Below, one piece after another: positions 1 to 13,767 of a DNA stretch of 64,000 nt. The notes beneath the pieces are model-generated. The model did not search any database. It worked only from the letters and a program-made list of their open reading frames with translations, and was not told the DNA's origin. Position numbers and translations under genes: made by a program. The stretch is from Onchocerca lupi. Taxonomy: Eukaryota > Nematoda > Chromadorea > Rhabditida > Onchocercidae. The stretch spans positions 1 to 64,000 of the forward strand of contig JAOVVO010000393.1 of assembly GCA_028564675.1 (NCBI GenBank), read 5' to 3'. Positions within the stretch are counted from its first letter, which is position 1, and every line of letters begins with the position of its first letter.

Positions 1-47
<47 letters not shown>
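1..47. repeat. poly(T) tract of 47 at the window edge
   Basis: An uninterrupted run of T opens the window and may continue beyond it. Tracts of similar size recur throughout. Confidence 0.95.
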
Positions 48-48
<1 letters not shown>

Positions 49-2541
49 ATGTCAACTAAAGGATCAAAAAACAGAAAATGGACAAATACGATATGTTACG
101 GGAAGGAAATTACTAAATTGCATACATGTTAATCAGTATATTAAGAGCGAAATAGAATAAATGAAATCATTAGTGCTCGAATATAAAATATATTAATGAT
201 TAATTTAATCAAGATAATTTATTTCTTTAATGAACAGAATTTCACCGATTAGTTAATTATTACTTACATCAAGAAATTGTCAACAGGAAATATATCTCTC
301 GATTGTTTAGACTTATTTCTTTTCAATTTTTCTATGAGGGAAAAATTGTGAAGAAAATTGCATGAAAATGTTTGATAAATTGCATTTCAAATCAAAAGGT
401 GTCTGTGATACTTTTGTTGCCCTGTTTGAATTTCATAACTTCGAAAAGATTTTTTTCCCCAAAAAAAAAAAAAAAAAAAAAAAAAAAACAATTTGAGAAA
501 TATATTCAAAAGTAAAAATACGAATGAACTATTATTACTCAAAATAGGAAAAATTTATGATAATAAAAAAAGAAAAGATTAAAATTACAAAAAAAAAAAA
601 AGTAAATAAATGTTTACTTCCATGATGGCTTGGTACCAACTGTCACCAAAACGATACTCTGAGGCATATCTATGACCGAATATAATAATCTGAAGCAAAT
701 TTTCAAATAATCCACAAAAGCATCAAACTGAAAAAGTATTTAAATCATAATGATTTTGCAAATTTTTATGTTATTTCATGTCATTTTAAACTCAACAATT
801 AACAGATTTGCATGTATTTCATTGAAAAATTTAATTCATTGAAAATTATTTAATTTTATCTTTCGCGTTGTTTTCACATTTTAAAAGCAATTTAATGCTT
901 TGTTCGATAGATAGATATTGCTTAAAGAGAAAGCGAAAGATTTTGATTGATATGATTAAATTTGAGTGAAGATCAAACATTTATCAGCAGTCTGTTTATA
1001 CTCAAAAATAAAACTTTCAAGTTGCCGATTAGCTCAAATTTCACTCTAATAATTCAATATTCATTGAATAGAAATTGATTGAAAAAAAATTTTTTTTTTT
1101 TGAAATTCAAGTTTTATACACATTGACTTACAATAGAAATATCAAAAATGATTAGATCAAGTAAAAGTCTATAATAACAATAAAAACAAAATATTTCTGA
1201 AAGTAAAAAATGTTGAAGAATGGAGAGAGGATATGATGAGGATATATAATATAAAATAAAATAATGATGAAATCAAGCTTGATATTTGTGATTCAAAATA
1301 TACAATACAATGTTGACAATGCTCCATCTGTACTAACAATTGCAATGATAAACTAAAAATACATTACTGACAAAGTTGAAAATTAATCAAAGGGAAAATG
1401 GAAGAGAACTGATCAGAAATTATTCAAATGAAAAAATATTAAATTTTTTTTTTTTATTGCTATTTGAAAGTTATTCGAAAAAATATCGAAAATTTTTTTT
1501 TTACACACGATAAAAAGAATATTCTAAATTTTGATTCAATCAATAATTTCAAGATATTACAATGAAATTCTTTTGCAAAATTCAGAAAGATAATTTAAAA
1601 AACAAAATATCAGTAGAGTTATCATAATTGTGGCTAAACATTCACGTGAAAAATTGGAATATGTAAGGATTTCTATAATTCCGAAATTCCACCTCTTACT
1701 ATACAAAATGGGAGACAAAATTTTTGCACAATGAGTGCGATGAGGTTGCGAATTTCGTCAATTGTTTTCCATACTTTTCTGATTTATGCGAATCGCTTCG
1801 GCAATTTACGAGTTGTGAAGGTTTTCGTATTTTATTAAGTGGCACGTGAGAGAAGAGAAGGGAAATATGATACATCTCAGAATTTTTCATTTTTTTTGAC
1901 TGAGTTATTTCTGGCAGTTTTTTGATTTTTTGATGAATTCCACAACTATCTGATAGTGCTGGGTATTATTTAGACAGATTTAGTGTAATGTGAAAGCAAA
2001 TTAATCAGATTTTGTAATTATCTAGCAATAAACTTCTGCAGCAACTGAGTATCAGATTTGGTGCTCCGTGTTGATAACATTCAGTGTCAATTATTATCGC
2101 TTAACAAAAATATTTTGTCAAGAAACTTGAATTGTTTATTGGTGATAAAATATAGTATGCGATTATTGTTAGTAATTTTTTAAGTTTATTTTATCTTATT
2201 CTCTTTAGATCATTTTATCAACATTCATAAATATCTCTCACATTTCCCTCATCTACACTTCATTTATTCTCTTCATGCCACTGAATTCAGTGGAGAACAG
2301 CATGATCGTAGCATTACATGAATTTTAATGAAGTTGAAAATAAGTTTCTTAGATTTATTACATTTGAACATTTTTTAATTTTTTCGTGCACTTTTTATAT
2401 CTTTCCGTCATGAACTTTTGAAAAGAAAAAGGAATAAAAAAATTAAAAGATTGAAAAATGATTAGAATTTAAAGAACGATAAGGATTTGAAGAACGACTA
2501 GAACGTAAAAAAAGGATTGGAAATTGAGAAACGACCCGATT
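48..2541. other. Noncoding stretch upstream of the FKBP8-like gene
   Basis: AT-rich sequence with poly(A) and poly(T) runs. I see no exon with good splice signals. A slightly GC-richer patch at about 1700-1880 has short open frames on both strands (35 codons on +, 63 on -), but neither has splice context or a recognisable product. The DNA just before 2542 presumably holds the promoter and 5' leader of the immunophilin gene; no clear TTTTCAG acceptor lies directly before its ATG. Confidence 0.6.
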
Positions 2542-5500
2542 ATGTCAGGCTGTAGTTGGAATGAAAATGGCGAAGAATTGCAGCTCGCTGGTTCGGATGA
2601 TATAAATGAGGTTGCTAGTAATTAGCTATCAATTTATTTGTTCCTCCTCTCTTTGTTATGGTTGTTGTTAAATGTATTGTCTTCTTACATAATAAAATAA
2701 GTAAATATCGTCGGATATGACAGGTTAGTTTTCCAGAAAATTTCTATAATTTTAATAGGGTCAAGATTTCCAAAAAATTTTTACCCTTGTTTTGCCATTT
2801 GCAGTTGCGGTTGGAACAATATATTAGTGATAAATTTCTGGTAGAAAACATTAATCAGATCATAAGTGAATTCATGTGCATTCGGTGATATCTACAGTTG
2901 TATTTCAAATTTTATTAATATAGATGAATAACTTATTTAAAGAAAAGATTGTTTTGAAAGTTTGCAGTAGTTTGAATGGTGTGATTTGTTTTTTAAGTAT
3001 TAGTTAGTTCAACTATAACTTAACGTTATATTAAATACTTGTTTACAGAACTATTGTCATCGTCGTGCAGTGAGCAGTGGTGAGCCGTCGTTAGATGGTT
3101 CTGTTGACGAAGAGCGTGCTGCATTGAGTGATTCTGATCTTGCAGGTGTTGCGAGAATACAGGTTAGTTTTTTGCTATTCAATCAAGATTTTTTCGTTTG
3201 GAAGAAAAAGCAGTATGATTGGTTCGAGATTTTAAATTTTTGCATTTTAAACTTCCCTTATAGTCATTGATTCATTTTAATCATTACTTCATCTTTTATT
3301 TCAGACTCTGGCAACGAAAGCAAAAGGCCCATCCAGTGATGCTCTCGAAACAGAATGTCGCACGGAGCAATCTCTTTCTGTTTCTAACGACGTACATTCC
3401 TCCACATCCACAGAAGAATGGAATGATATTTTGGGTAGTGGACAGTTATTTTGTAAGGTCACTTTCATAATAATTAATCTTTCCAACAAACTAAAGATAA
3501 TAGTTAACTTTTCCAATAAGTTGTCACATCAAAGCTATTATGTCGCTGGCTTTATTTAAAAAATTGATTCATACATCTGGTCATTCAATAAAGGTATTTT
3601 TGGTAGTGGTACTACCACCTTGGTGATTGAATAAAACCGAATATCTCTAGTCCAAATTAGGCTTACAGTACCATTTATCTGATTGCTTCTTTTAATTTAT
3701 TTAAATCCTGGTCTTCTCACTTACATTTTTTTTAAGCTGATTTGAAACTCTCCTTTTTTAAAATGACCTTCCATCATCTTCCCCAAGTTAACGAACTACT
3801 TGAAGCAACTTTTTGTCGATTCGAAATATTCCAAAAAAAAAAAAAAAAAAGAAAACTAAATATTGCAATAACTGAACAAAATAAAAGTGGTTTAATATAA
3901 TCAAATATTATAATTGGTTAGAAAGTAAACATAACTAAATTATAATCAATTTTGGTGAAGTACTGAATGAATTGCTGAATTGAAGGAAATGTGGATTCCA
4001 GGTGTTAAAAGTTGGTAAAGGACCAAAAGCCCGGAGTGGTCAGAAGGTGACCATTCGAGTTGTAGATATCAAGTTGGGAGTGGACAATGTCAGCGAGAAA
4101 ACATTTGTCCTCGGTTTCAGCATGGTTATCGATGGTATGTTGTATTTCTTTTTTATGTGATTCTTTTATCGTTAGATTTACTAATACATTTAACACTATT
4201 TTCATGGCGTACTGCTGGATTAATCTATGTTAATGATAATGATGCTAGTAAAATATCTATTATTATGAGTGTAAGTGAAACATTTATTGATTATCCAGAA
4301 ACATCTTTTATACATGTCTATAGATATTTCTTTTAAATTGGAATGAATTAGTCATGCGCTAAGAATAAGTTTAATTTAGTTATTTGAGACCTTATAATAT
4401 AGAAAACATCCATTCTTTATTAGATACATATGCAGTAAATTTTAAATTTATAGATGCATTCACTTTGATATAAATAGCTGAACGTAAAAATTTATCATGA
4501 AAACTATCCTTATTCTCTTTTCCGTATTTTTAATAATGCATCTTTCAGCATGGGAAATGGTGTTGCAACTGATGCATGAAGGCGAAATTGATGCCATAAA
4601 AAGTGAACATCGTTTTGCATATGGTAGCGTAGGTGATCCGGAACGTAATATTCCACCGTACCAAACGATGGAATATGAAATTGAATTAATCTCTATTACC
4701 GATGGACCATTTTATACGACGTTGCAAATGAATGAACTGGTGAAACATATCATGGAGTTAAAAGAAAGAGGCAATTATTTCTATAATAGGAAGGAATTGG
4801 AAAAAGCAATATATGTTTATAAGAGGTGAATAGTTCAGGCTTTGAATAACTTAGACATGAAGAAATAGGACTGAAATTTGAGAATTTTACAGCTGCAAAT
4901 GTTACCTCATATTTCCTTCCCTTCTTTTCGTTACAAAAACATTTCAATTTTAAATACAGTTTATATTGAATAAAACGGAAGATAAGAGTACATAATTTTA
5001 CATTAATACTGTTAAATTTTATTAAACTATTTCAGATTCATCAAATTACAATGTCTGATTCCTGAACTGATTAGTAAAAATTTTGCCGTTCTTCAGGAGT
5101 ACCGAATTGATTGATATGCCCCCAGAAGATGAAACACTACGGAATTTATTCTCTTTAATTTACTCCAATTTGTCTGTTTGCTATGCGAAGGTTGGGAATT
5201 CCTTCCATTGTATTATCTTCTTTCATTTTTTTACACTTCTAATTTCTGTAGATCATAAAATATAAATAACTTTAGTTTTCAGATTGCATTAATTCTTGTT
5301 CTTATTGATGTATGTGACTCATTGATTTACAGTACTTTATGTCGTTTATGTTTAACATTAGTATGTTTTGAATTCATAAAGTTCTGATAGTAATTTTACT
5401 GCAGATTATTTCGGATTTAATTGGAATGCAAATGTTTGTGGATTACTGATTTCTTGGCTACATTTTGTAAACCTTACGTATTATATATAGGTAATTATTT

Positions 5501-6289
5501 TGTCAGTTCACTTTCCAATATATCCCTTTCTAGCTTTGCGACTGGAAGTTAACTTTGGATGCTTCTAACGATGCTCTGAATTTGAATGCTGGCAATACGA
5601 AAGCATTGTTTAGGCGAGCAAATGCCTATGCAAATTTAAATTTTATCGAAGAAGCAATCGATACGTTGAAAATCGCACATGAAATTGATCCCAGTGACGA
5701 GGTAAATCTTAAAATCAAACCATTCCAATTCAATGTAAGAAATCAAACATACACCACCGCTTTTTATAAATTACACACACTTTTTTTTTTTCAATTAAAC
5801 TTATGCAAGATATTCAAGAAGGACAACATAGAACCTGTTAGAGAAACGTAAGATCTCTATCTAGAAACAAATAAAATGCAAATCAACCAACTAAAATGTA
5901 GCAAGTCGAGTACATTTTTGTTTTGTCGCTTAAGCTTAAGTTCTTCATTATAGTTTTGATCAGCTGTGCAAAATAGCTCACTTTATGCTAAGCTTGTCTT
6001 GACTCATTTTTAGTTGCACATTGTTTTTAGTGGCTGCAATTTGACCAATTTAATAATTGATTTATTATCTTTTTAGCTTATCGTTAAAGAACTGCGCCGT
6101 CTGAAAGCACGTTTGAAACTTTGCCGTGAGCAAGAACGTTCATTATATAAACGAATGTTAGCTGGAGCACAAGTTGATAATGAACATCGGATATATTTCA
6201 TCCGTCGATTAAGATATTCATTGCTTGCATTCTTTATTGTTGCATTTGCCTTATTCATTCATTTTCTTCGTATTATTATGGATTGGTAA
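2542..6289 (+). CDS. FKBP8: FKBP8/FKBP38-like tail-anchored immunophilin with TPR repeats
   Basis: Eight exons: 2542-2610, 3049-3162, 3305-3457, 4002-4134, 4549-4825, 5097-5190, 5534-5701, 6077-6289; phases close and give 406 aa (human FKBP8 is of similar size). After an acidic N-terminus, an EEWNDILG segment near residue 100 matches the FKBP8 lead-in. The FKBP fold spans about 110-205, with W158 of the ligand pocket, FAYG (Y181) and an IPP loop. TPR helices run about 210-335. The C-terminus, after a basic linker, is a hydrophobic segment at about 383-403 ending in DW, a tail anchor. Family role: membrane-bound co-chaperone at mitochondria/ER that binds Hsp90 through its TPRs. Human FKBP8 has lost the pocket tryptophan, this protein keeps it, so basal prolyl isomerase activity is possible (inference). 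The gene is convergent with CLN3. The start is the first ATG in frame with the acidic exon and is the least certain point. Confidence 0.88.
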
Positions 6290-6374
6290 TATCACTAATA
6301 ATTTTCGAAATCTAATTAGGATAATCCATATTTCAAGAATATATTAATTTGTTTATGATTTTAGGATTATTTAA

Positions 6375-6380
6375 AATAAA
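6375..6380 (+). terminator. AATAAA polyadenylation signal of the FKBP8-like gene
   Basis: Canonical AATAAA on the plus strand, 86 nt after the stop codon at 6287-6289 and before the convergent CLN3 gene ends. Confidence 0.6.
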
Positions 6381-6613
6381 TAGATTTGAAAGGAAATTTC
6401 TTGAAAAAAATAATCAGGAAAAATTTAGAGCAATATTGTTTGTTAGAAACATCACAGTTTAAAGGAATTTTAAAGGAATATCATTCTCAGGGTTATTTAT
6501 TTCGCTTTCTTATTCATTTTCTGTATATTTACATTAATAATGATAAAAGTTCCTTTCTCTGAAGCATTTTCGAGTAATAAGCCTCTTTTGAAGGATAGTG
6601 AAAAAACCGAGAC

Positions 6614-6619
6614 TTTATT
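6614..6619 (-). terminator. AATAAA polyadenylation signal of CLN3
   Basis: TTTATT on the plus strand reads AATAAA on the minus strand, about 170 nt past the CLN3 stop codon. With the opposing signal at 6375 it leaves roughly 230 bp between the two transcript ends. Confidence 0.55.
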
Positions 6620-6791
6620 TCATTAAATTACCAACAAATAATTAAGGTCCCGTAACAAAAGCTTCAAAACATGCCCATCTTGACAAAATCTTTTTAAAGT
6701 TTTGAAAAAAAAAACTAGCTGCTTATTATCCTGCTTGGAAAAAATGGCAGCACATAAATAGTCGCTTACTTCAGAAAACCATAAAACAGTT

Positions 6792-9700
6792 TCAAACAGG
6801 CATACCACAAATGAAATTATGAGCTGGTATGGCTAAAAAACCTGCGCACACAATACCAAATGAATCAGACATTGAAACGAAACCCAAACTGAATTCTCTT
6901 CCTTCTACTGGGATCTGAAACTTGAATTAAAATTAATTTAAAAAAAAAAAAGAAAAAAAAAGATTATTTCTCTATAATCAATCAGATACCTTGTAATTGT
7001 ATCAGGATGACAACAGTTATGTTATATCGAAGAATGAATTGAAGATATTTTAGCTGAGAAAACACTGAATATTAAAAATTAAGACGTTCTTTAACTAATA
7101 TATAAATCGAATGAAATTTCGATAGCAAAAAGCGTAAGCTCTTTTTAGGAGAATAGTGAAAGATCATATTTAGCATTTGGTATGCTGAATTAAGCGGTAA
7201 GAAACTCCGGATAATCTTCGTGTATCTCATAAAATGAATGAATATAAATATTAGACGAAATATTTTTAATTCCCGGATGATTCAAACTTACCTGAGGTAA
7301 GTTTGAAACCAAACTTATTTTATAAACTAATCAAATACATGGCTTTTTCATCAGTTGGAGCTAGTAAGAAATATCAGAGCCCAAAATAAGTTGCCAGGTC
7401 TGGAAAGTGTATGACATTCCAGTAGCAATTTAAATCGATAGTGAAACAGAACAGTTAGACAGTTTTTCAGTTACAGTTTTATTCGACTTCATAAATTAAA
7501 CGGTCTGTCCCATATGAAAGCAAAGTAGTTTTCTGCAAAATGATTAACTCACCGACTTATGTAGCAAACGGAATATATTGACGTAAGCTGCTCCACCTAA
7601 TAATCCTTCATAGAAAACAATAATAAATACAACGATGACATGGGGTATAAACTGTTTTAGAGCATCCCAAAATAGGAAGACAGCATTTACTATCTAAAAA
7701 CAACAAAAAATGGAAGTCAGAAAATCCATATCAAAATGTAGTATCTACTGATAATTCTTTTTTTTTTTCTTGCTGTATATATATATATGCTAGAAATATG
7801 GAAAATATTTCAAAAATTTAAAATTAGATGTCTCTCAAAGATAAATATTTTTACTTGCAGAATAGGTATCAGTAGTATAGAAGATGATTGAAGCTGAATA
7901 AATTCAGCGGAAGAGCGCGAAATAAATACTCCGAGTTGATAAAGTACCTGCAAAAATAAAATATAAGTATATCGCGAAACGAGGTAATTCCAATTTCGGC
8001 TTTGAAAAATTCTATAATACTCACTTGATACCAACGGTATTGTCCATGCTGACCAATACCAAAACTATGTCCACAGTCGAATACAAGTAACTCCAACTGC
8101 AAAATTCTCATATTTCATCTTTGAAGAATTTTTGCATAAAAAAAAGCATCATCCAATTTTTCGTGAAAATGTTAGCTTAATTCAGTGTTGTTTTCTATAA
8201 ATGGAATGAAAACATGAGATATTTTCAGAGTACGAAAACATACTGCACAGTTGGAATGCCACATTAATGACTTATGTAATGTGTAGGAAATATCCATCAC
8301 AACAGTACGATTACTATAGTAAAAATTCAGTGGACTAGAAAGGGAAAGTCTTTCGAAGAATAATTTAAAATAGCGATTTTCCAAATCAATAAGTTAAAAC
8401 TTCTCCATAACTTACCAATCCTTGATTAATAAAATATTCCGCAAAATAAACCACAGCAAATGGTAACATATATTTTAAAATAAGAGGCTGCAAAACAAAA
8501 AAATTCAGGAAATTGTAGTTCATTTTGTACTTATAAAAGAACAATTTTATTGATATGATCTGTGTAACTGCCTTTTATCCTAGCTTAAAATTCTATTTTC
8601 ACATCATTATTAGAAAATCGAGCAGAAAATATGCATATATAAAAGGCTAAGCTTATTTATATTTAATACTTAATTTGCACTGAAAAAAAAAACCTGCTTA
8701 TATTACTCTATGGCTCAGCATAAGATTATTCATTTTCTGATGAAAGATATAACTAAGTTTTTATATGAACAACATTACTTGAGCCTGAGTTTTGGGTTTT
8801 TATACTAATAAGTTCTGACATTGCAAATGTAGCGTAATAAACTAATGAGAGCTAATATCCAACACGTTCATGAAAAAACTTTTGTAGAAATTTGCAGTAT
8901 TATTAGCAAATTATTTTGCTTATTTTTCATACCACAAGATATAAGAAATCATAATAAGAAATTATATTACTTTGGCTATTATCAATTTATTCTTGAAACT
9001 TTGTTGCTCAATAGCAGAAACGAGCTCATCACCAGAATTATTATAATTATCTATAAAAAGCAAGAATGCCACATCATCGAAATACCTCACAAAATTTTCC
9101 AGATCTTTCGAATGAATTTTTCTTTTCTTTTTTTTGCTGTTAAAGAAATAAGCTAATATAAAAACTGACATTTTTTTCAAGCAGATGGAAAAAAATAAAG
9201 CAAATAAAGAAAAATAAGGCTTATGATTTTATAAAAAATAAAACTTATGCTTTTTTTTCAAAGCTTAATGCCAGCTCTATTCAACTTATGTAACAACAGA
9301 ATCACTATAGTTAATGCTTATAAAACCTATAGAAGCTAACATATCAAAACATTAACTAATTAACTGCGCTGCTTCATCGCCATTGCTTATATCGCTCCTT
9401 CTTCGTCTGCTTAATGCTGAAACGACTTTTTAAATTCAAATTTTTTCATCAATTACTTCGTTGTCTCAAAAAAAAAAAAGTCATAAACTATCAATGAGAG
9501 AGTGAAAAGAATAAAAACAATTTATCATTTAACTGCACTCCAAAAAAGATCCAGTTGTCAAATTAACTACATAAAAAATACATAAAAAGAGTGCATTATA
9601 TATTTGCACAAAAAACCGACTATTCAAAAAAAAAAAAATGAAGCTATTCTTTATATATTTGGAAAATTTATTCATTTAGCGTCATCTAAATCGTAAAATA

Positions 9701-12029
9701 CTAAATATATTATTCATTTATTCATGAGCGAAGAAAGTGTTAAAATTTACATAATCTAAATTTAGTTTGTTGAAGTGCAAAAATCGAATGCTTACTTGCA
9801 TAGGTGACTAAATAAGTTGATGGTTTACATATTGACACCCGATGTATACTCACAGGTAGCAGCAGTAATTTCCAGTAACTAAGAGTTATGAAACATAAAA
9901 TGCTAGCAGGGAAACAATAATACTAGTAATAAATTAAGAAAATGTACCCTTTTTAGTAGTAAGTCTAATTATGCTGTAATATTGAAGATAAAATTTATAC
10001 TGAGATAAAAATTTACACGAAAGCAAAAATGAGTGGAATAACCAGCATAAGCAACAGCGCAATCCGCGGTGTCAATCCCAACATATGCATATCAGTTAGC
10101 ATCGCATAAGCAAATGAACCAAAAATTCCGGCTCCACCAGTTCCGGATGACCATGCTCCCACCACATTACTGCATTCAATATTCAGTCATTTGCTGGTTG
10201 TTTTATATTTCGAATTCAAAAATTTCTTTTCTCAAATTTATTGAAAATATATTGGTAAGGCTTTGATTGAGAGAGAAAAATCGGTGTCTCTGATTCTTCG
10301 CCTTCAATCATCAAAGTCTAGCTAATATCCTATTCTTGAAATATGTTAAAGATGCTGAAGATGGTAAACTGAATGTCAGAAAATCTCGACAGTATTGACA
10401 TACTGACTATAAATATCTTGACCAAAATTTATATTTTAGATTTCTTTTATTCAAGTAATTGAATGCACTTCAAAAAATATTTGTTAATTCTTAACATATT
10501 TCATCTTTAAAAGCATTTTTATTTATTGATTTCTGAAAATAAGCAGTTAATAACTGAAAAATAATTATTTTCTGTAAATTAGATATGGCAAAAGATTCAA
10601 TGTGAAGATATAAGATTATAAAAATTTCACTAAACAAAATGAAATATTGCTTACTTGTGAAAATAAGTGGTCAGCGAAAGAAAGGTAACTTCTCCAATAC
10701 CCGCTCCGATGCTTGCTAAGGCAACACCTGTAAATGCTTTCTGCATTAACATTTCCATGCTTTTTCTGAGCTAATCTCTAAAAATGGTAGCATAGTAACA
10801 AGTAGCAAACTTTATGCTGAAAGCAATAGGTTAACGCTGAAATAGCCATATTTAATATGGCTATTGTAGCTAATGGCATTTGTGAAATATAATGATACTT
10901 GATGTTAATAAAGTTTTTGTTTCGATCGAAATTAATGAAGAAAGTGAGTCTATATATCATCATGAAAGAAAATGAATTAATGAAGCAGTAGTAATTTAGT
11001 CTGATTTAATGTTTTTGTTGAATAAAAAAAAAAAAGAAACAAACCGGTTAAACCCATCGGAATATTTCGCGAAAAAGCAACCACTAGAAAACTGCTTATT
11101 TGAAGCAGGACGGTGAATAAATGTCGTATACTGCAATCTACATCAATCTACTCAAACTATACAGCAATCGAAACGAACTTTGTTAGATAAAGAAATAATT
11201 GCCTTTGAATTTTTCAATTTAAATTTAAAGATACATAGCTTACCCAAAAGGAATACGATGCATAACAAATGGATAGAACATTTTTACAACTAAACTTGGT
11301 ATGATATTTGCTAATAACACTGAACCAGTGGATAATGGCTGGCATTGACGGTGAACAATTGAACTCTAAATAAACATCTTTGATTATAGGATCATACGAA
11401 TTACTGAGAAACTAACAATCAATAAATCATAAATTATCTGACAAATAATAAATTATATGAGACTAACTACTACTACAGATAAAGTAGAGAGAGAATGAGA
11501 AAAGAAAGATGATGTATAAAATGAAAGGTTAGCATCGTTGCTTATTCTTTTAATAACTCTTTCTCTTTAATTCATACAGTAGCTGTGGGATAAAATAAAT
11601 GACCAAAAATGATACTCATTTGACCCACGTTTGTAGCTAATATCAGTATTAACGAAAGACAACAGGAACAGTGACCTGGCAAGGATCGTCAATACTTTTA
11701 GAGGATGCTTTAGGACCATCCTCCACTGAAAGTATGTCTTCTGCTGCACTAAGCATAATTACATAGGCAAAATTGTTGCATAAACCGAGTATCCTGAATA
11801 ATAATGATCAAATTGAAAAAAGTTAAGTTATCATAATTACAAAAGAAAAGATGCAACTTATCTATGAGCGCTACAATCAGTAACGACAAATCATGCTTAA
11901 ATACCGAAAATTAAAGAAATCGTTGATATTGAACTATTTTATGAACTAATCAATTTTCATATCTTACCAAAAAGCAAACTGATTTCTTGAACTGCCATGG
12001 CCACTAGAGGCACCTTCAACTGTTGGCAT
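6792..12029 (-). CDS. CLN3: Battenin / CLN3 lysosomal membrane protein
   Basis: Twelve exons in transcript order: 12029-11968, 11793-11676, 11365-11244, 11130-11045, 10727-10655, 10169-10019, 9922-9854, 8487-8416, 8096-8025, 7947-7855, 7693-7553, 6914-6792; phases close to 393 aa (human CLN3 438). Diagnostic stretches: LGLCNNFAYVIMLSAAEDIL near the N-terminus, then VLLANIIPSLVVK, GEVTFLSLTTYF, WSSGTGGAG, VVYFAEYFINQGL, QYRWYQ, YQLGVFISRSS, YEGLLGGAAYVN, and REFSLGFVSMSDSFGI near the end. It is a multipass membrane protein with many hydrophobic segments. Family role: late endosome/lysosome membrane protein needed for glycerophosphodiester clearance; human loss causes juvenile Batten disease. 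The loop before the YFAEYF segment, long in human, is almost absent here. The 9854-9922 exon is the least certain because its acceptor (ACTAG) was chosen for frame. No C-terminal CaaX box is visible (ends GMPV). The start ATG follows an in-frame TAA. Confidence 0.93.
8488..9853. other. Long CLN3 intron, nothing further recognised
   Basis: This 1.37-kb intron separates the exons for the YWKLLLLP and YFAEYFINQGL segments. It is AT-rich with short chance frames on both strands. I see no nested gene or repeat family. Confidence 0.6.
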
Positions 12030-12094
12030 TCTTTCAGTTGCTTAAAATTTTCAAGTTTGAATTTCGTGAACCATATTTCAATTTCATGCAGTAA
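12030..12094 (-). promoter_or_regulatory. CLN3 5' leader with spliced-leader-type acceptor and short uORF
   Basis: On the minus strand TTTTTCAG at 12102-12095 precedes the leader, a strong acceptor suited to trans-splicing. The leader holds an ATG at its eighth base opening a 17-codon frame that ends with TGA four bases before the CLN3 ATG, in another frame. Confidence 0.45.
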
Positions 12095-12103
12095 CTGAAA
12101 AAG

Positions 12104-13767
12104 TAAAAAAGAAAAATGAGGAAAATAAATAACAGAAGATAAAAGGAATTCAAACGACAATTATATTTATCTCGATTATTCAGCCTTTCACTTTGATGCT
12201 TCCACCATTCATTGACTACGACAGTGAATAATATGACAGTTTGATTTTGCAAATCAAAAAAACCGAAAGTTATAATGAACAAATAATATTTTATATCCAA
12301 TGTACATAACTGTTCATCATACATTCATGCAACATCGTTATCATTCATTGAATGAACTTCTTGTTAAATTACATTATGAAAACTAATGGATTAATGATAT
12401 GATATGATATGATATAAGATATCACACAACTCACAAATCCAAACCGTTGCTTTTCTTAACCTATTCATTTTATTTTGCAAAAATTCATCAATCTCTACCA
12501 CTTCTTCAATTACAATACACTCTTAGCTCCTTTGCTATCAACGAACTTTCAAAATCAAGCATGATAGCTAAATTTTTTCACAGCCTCTCTTTTTCTCGAA
12601 ATGGATGGGATATTATGAAAAAAAAAACCCCCCCCCCCCCCGTTGAATTATCAAATTTGAATGAAGCGTTAGGGATATAAGGAATTATCATTTTAGTCAA
12701 ATTCGCTTTTCTTCTTTTTCCCTTTAGTATGATAAAGTGCATAAGGAATGTGAATGATACGACGAAGTTTCAAAAAATTAAAAAAAAAAAAATTTACTCA
12801 TTTGGTTAAAAATTACTTAAAATTACATCTCAAAATTGCTCATTTATTGTTTCCTGCAAAAAATTGTTTCGTAGTTTAGTACGGGCTCTTTCTTATAAAA
12901 AATTATAAAATAGGAGAAAATCACAAAAAATTTCTGAGAAATTTGAATCTTCCATGCAAATATTAACCCGAATATAAACTTGAACTTTACTTAATAGAAA
13001 AAATACTAGGAAGAAATCGTTTTTATATTTCAAGGAATTTTTTTGAATCAGGCCAATCGATGTGAATTTGTCTAAAATTAGTAAAGAGGCTCTGGCTTAA
13101 TCTTTCCTATCTTATTTGCAATATTTAATTTTATTTCTACTTTCTTTTAATATAATGTATCATAGCCTAATCAAAGTTTACAAAATTACATCACGACATA
13201 GATCATGATTTACCTTAATTGTTATAAAAAGTTTTAAATGTTCATCATCCGAAATTAATCGTTTTCTGTCAAATATTATTGAAATATCTTCAACCAAAAT
13301 GATCCATTTTGTTATTTTATAGATGCGAAACGGCAAATGTCAGATAACGTAACATTTTGTGATGATACAGGCAAACGTCATTTACGTCAATACATTAATC
13401 TTCTGGTCTCCTGATATCAACCTTTTAAATTGTTTATAAAAATTTTTGAAATTTCAAAAATACTAAACAACAGTGTTAGAAATCATTGAATAGATTTTTG
13501 ATAGTTCTTGGAAACATAATGGTGAAAAAAAAAAAACAAATAATGTTTTAATTTTTCAAAATATATTTTTGAATTTCACATACGTTTTGTGCTATCTTTA
13601 TAAATAATCAATCAACATTTAACGAAAATCAAATGTCATATTAGTTGAAATTTTTGAAATACTACAGCTAAAGCAATAATGTCAAATAATGTAATAGCCT
13701 TTGTTTTGTCATGAATTTTGATCAAAATTTTATTACAAATCATTTTTAAATTTCAAAATTAATTTAC
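12104..13767. other. Intergenic DNA upstream of CLN3
   Basis: Contains a C10 run at about 12630, (GATAT)n-like DNA near 12395-12415 and A tracts. A minus-strand open frame (12324-12034) with a W-rich middle runs into the CLN3 leader but lacks a convincing acceptor. Nothing else is supported. Confidence 0.5.

Noticed and set aside
1699..1890. 63-codon minus-strand frame in a GC-richer patch
   Set aside because: No similarity, no splice signals and an equally open short frame on the other strand.
12034..12324. 96-codon minus-strand frame running into the CLN3 leader
   Set aside because: Its end overlaps the uORF but the upstream part has no convincing acceptor and a long F/L/I/Y run typical of AT-rich noncoding DNA.
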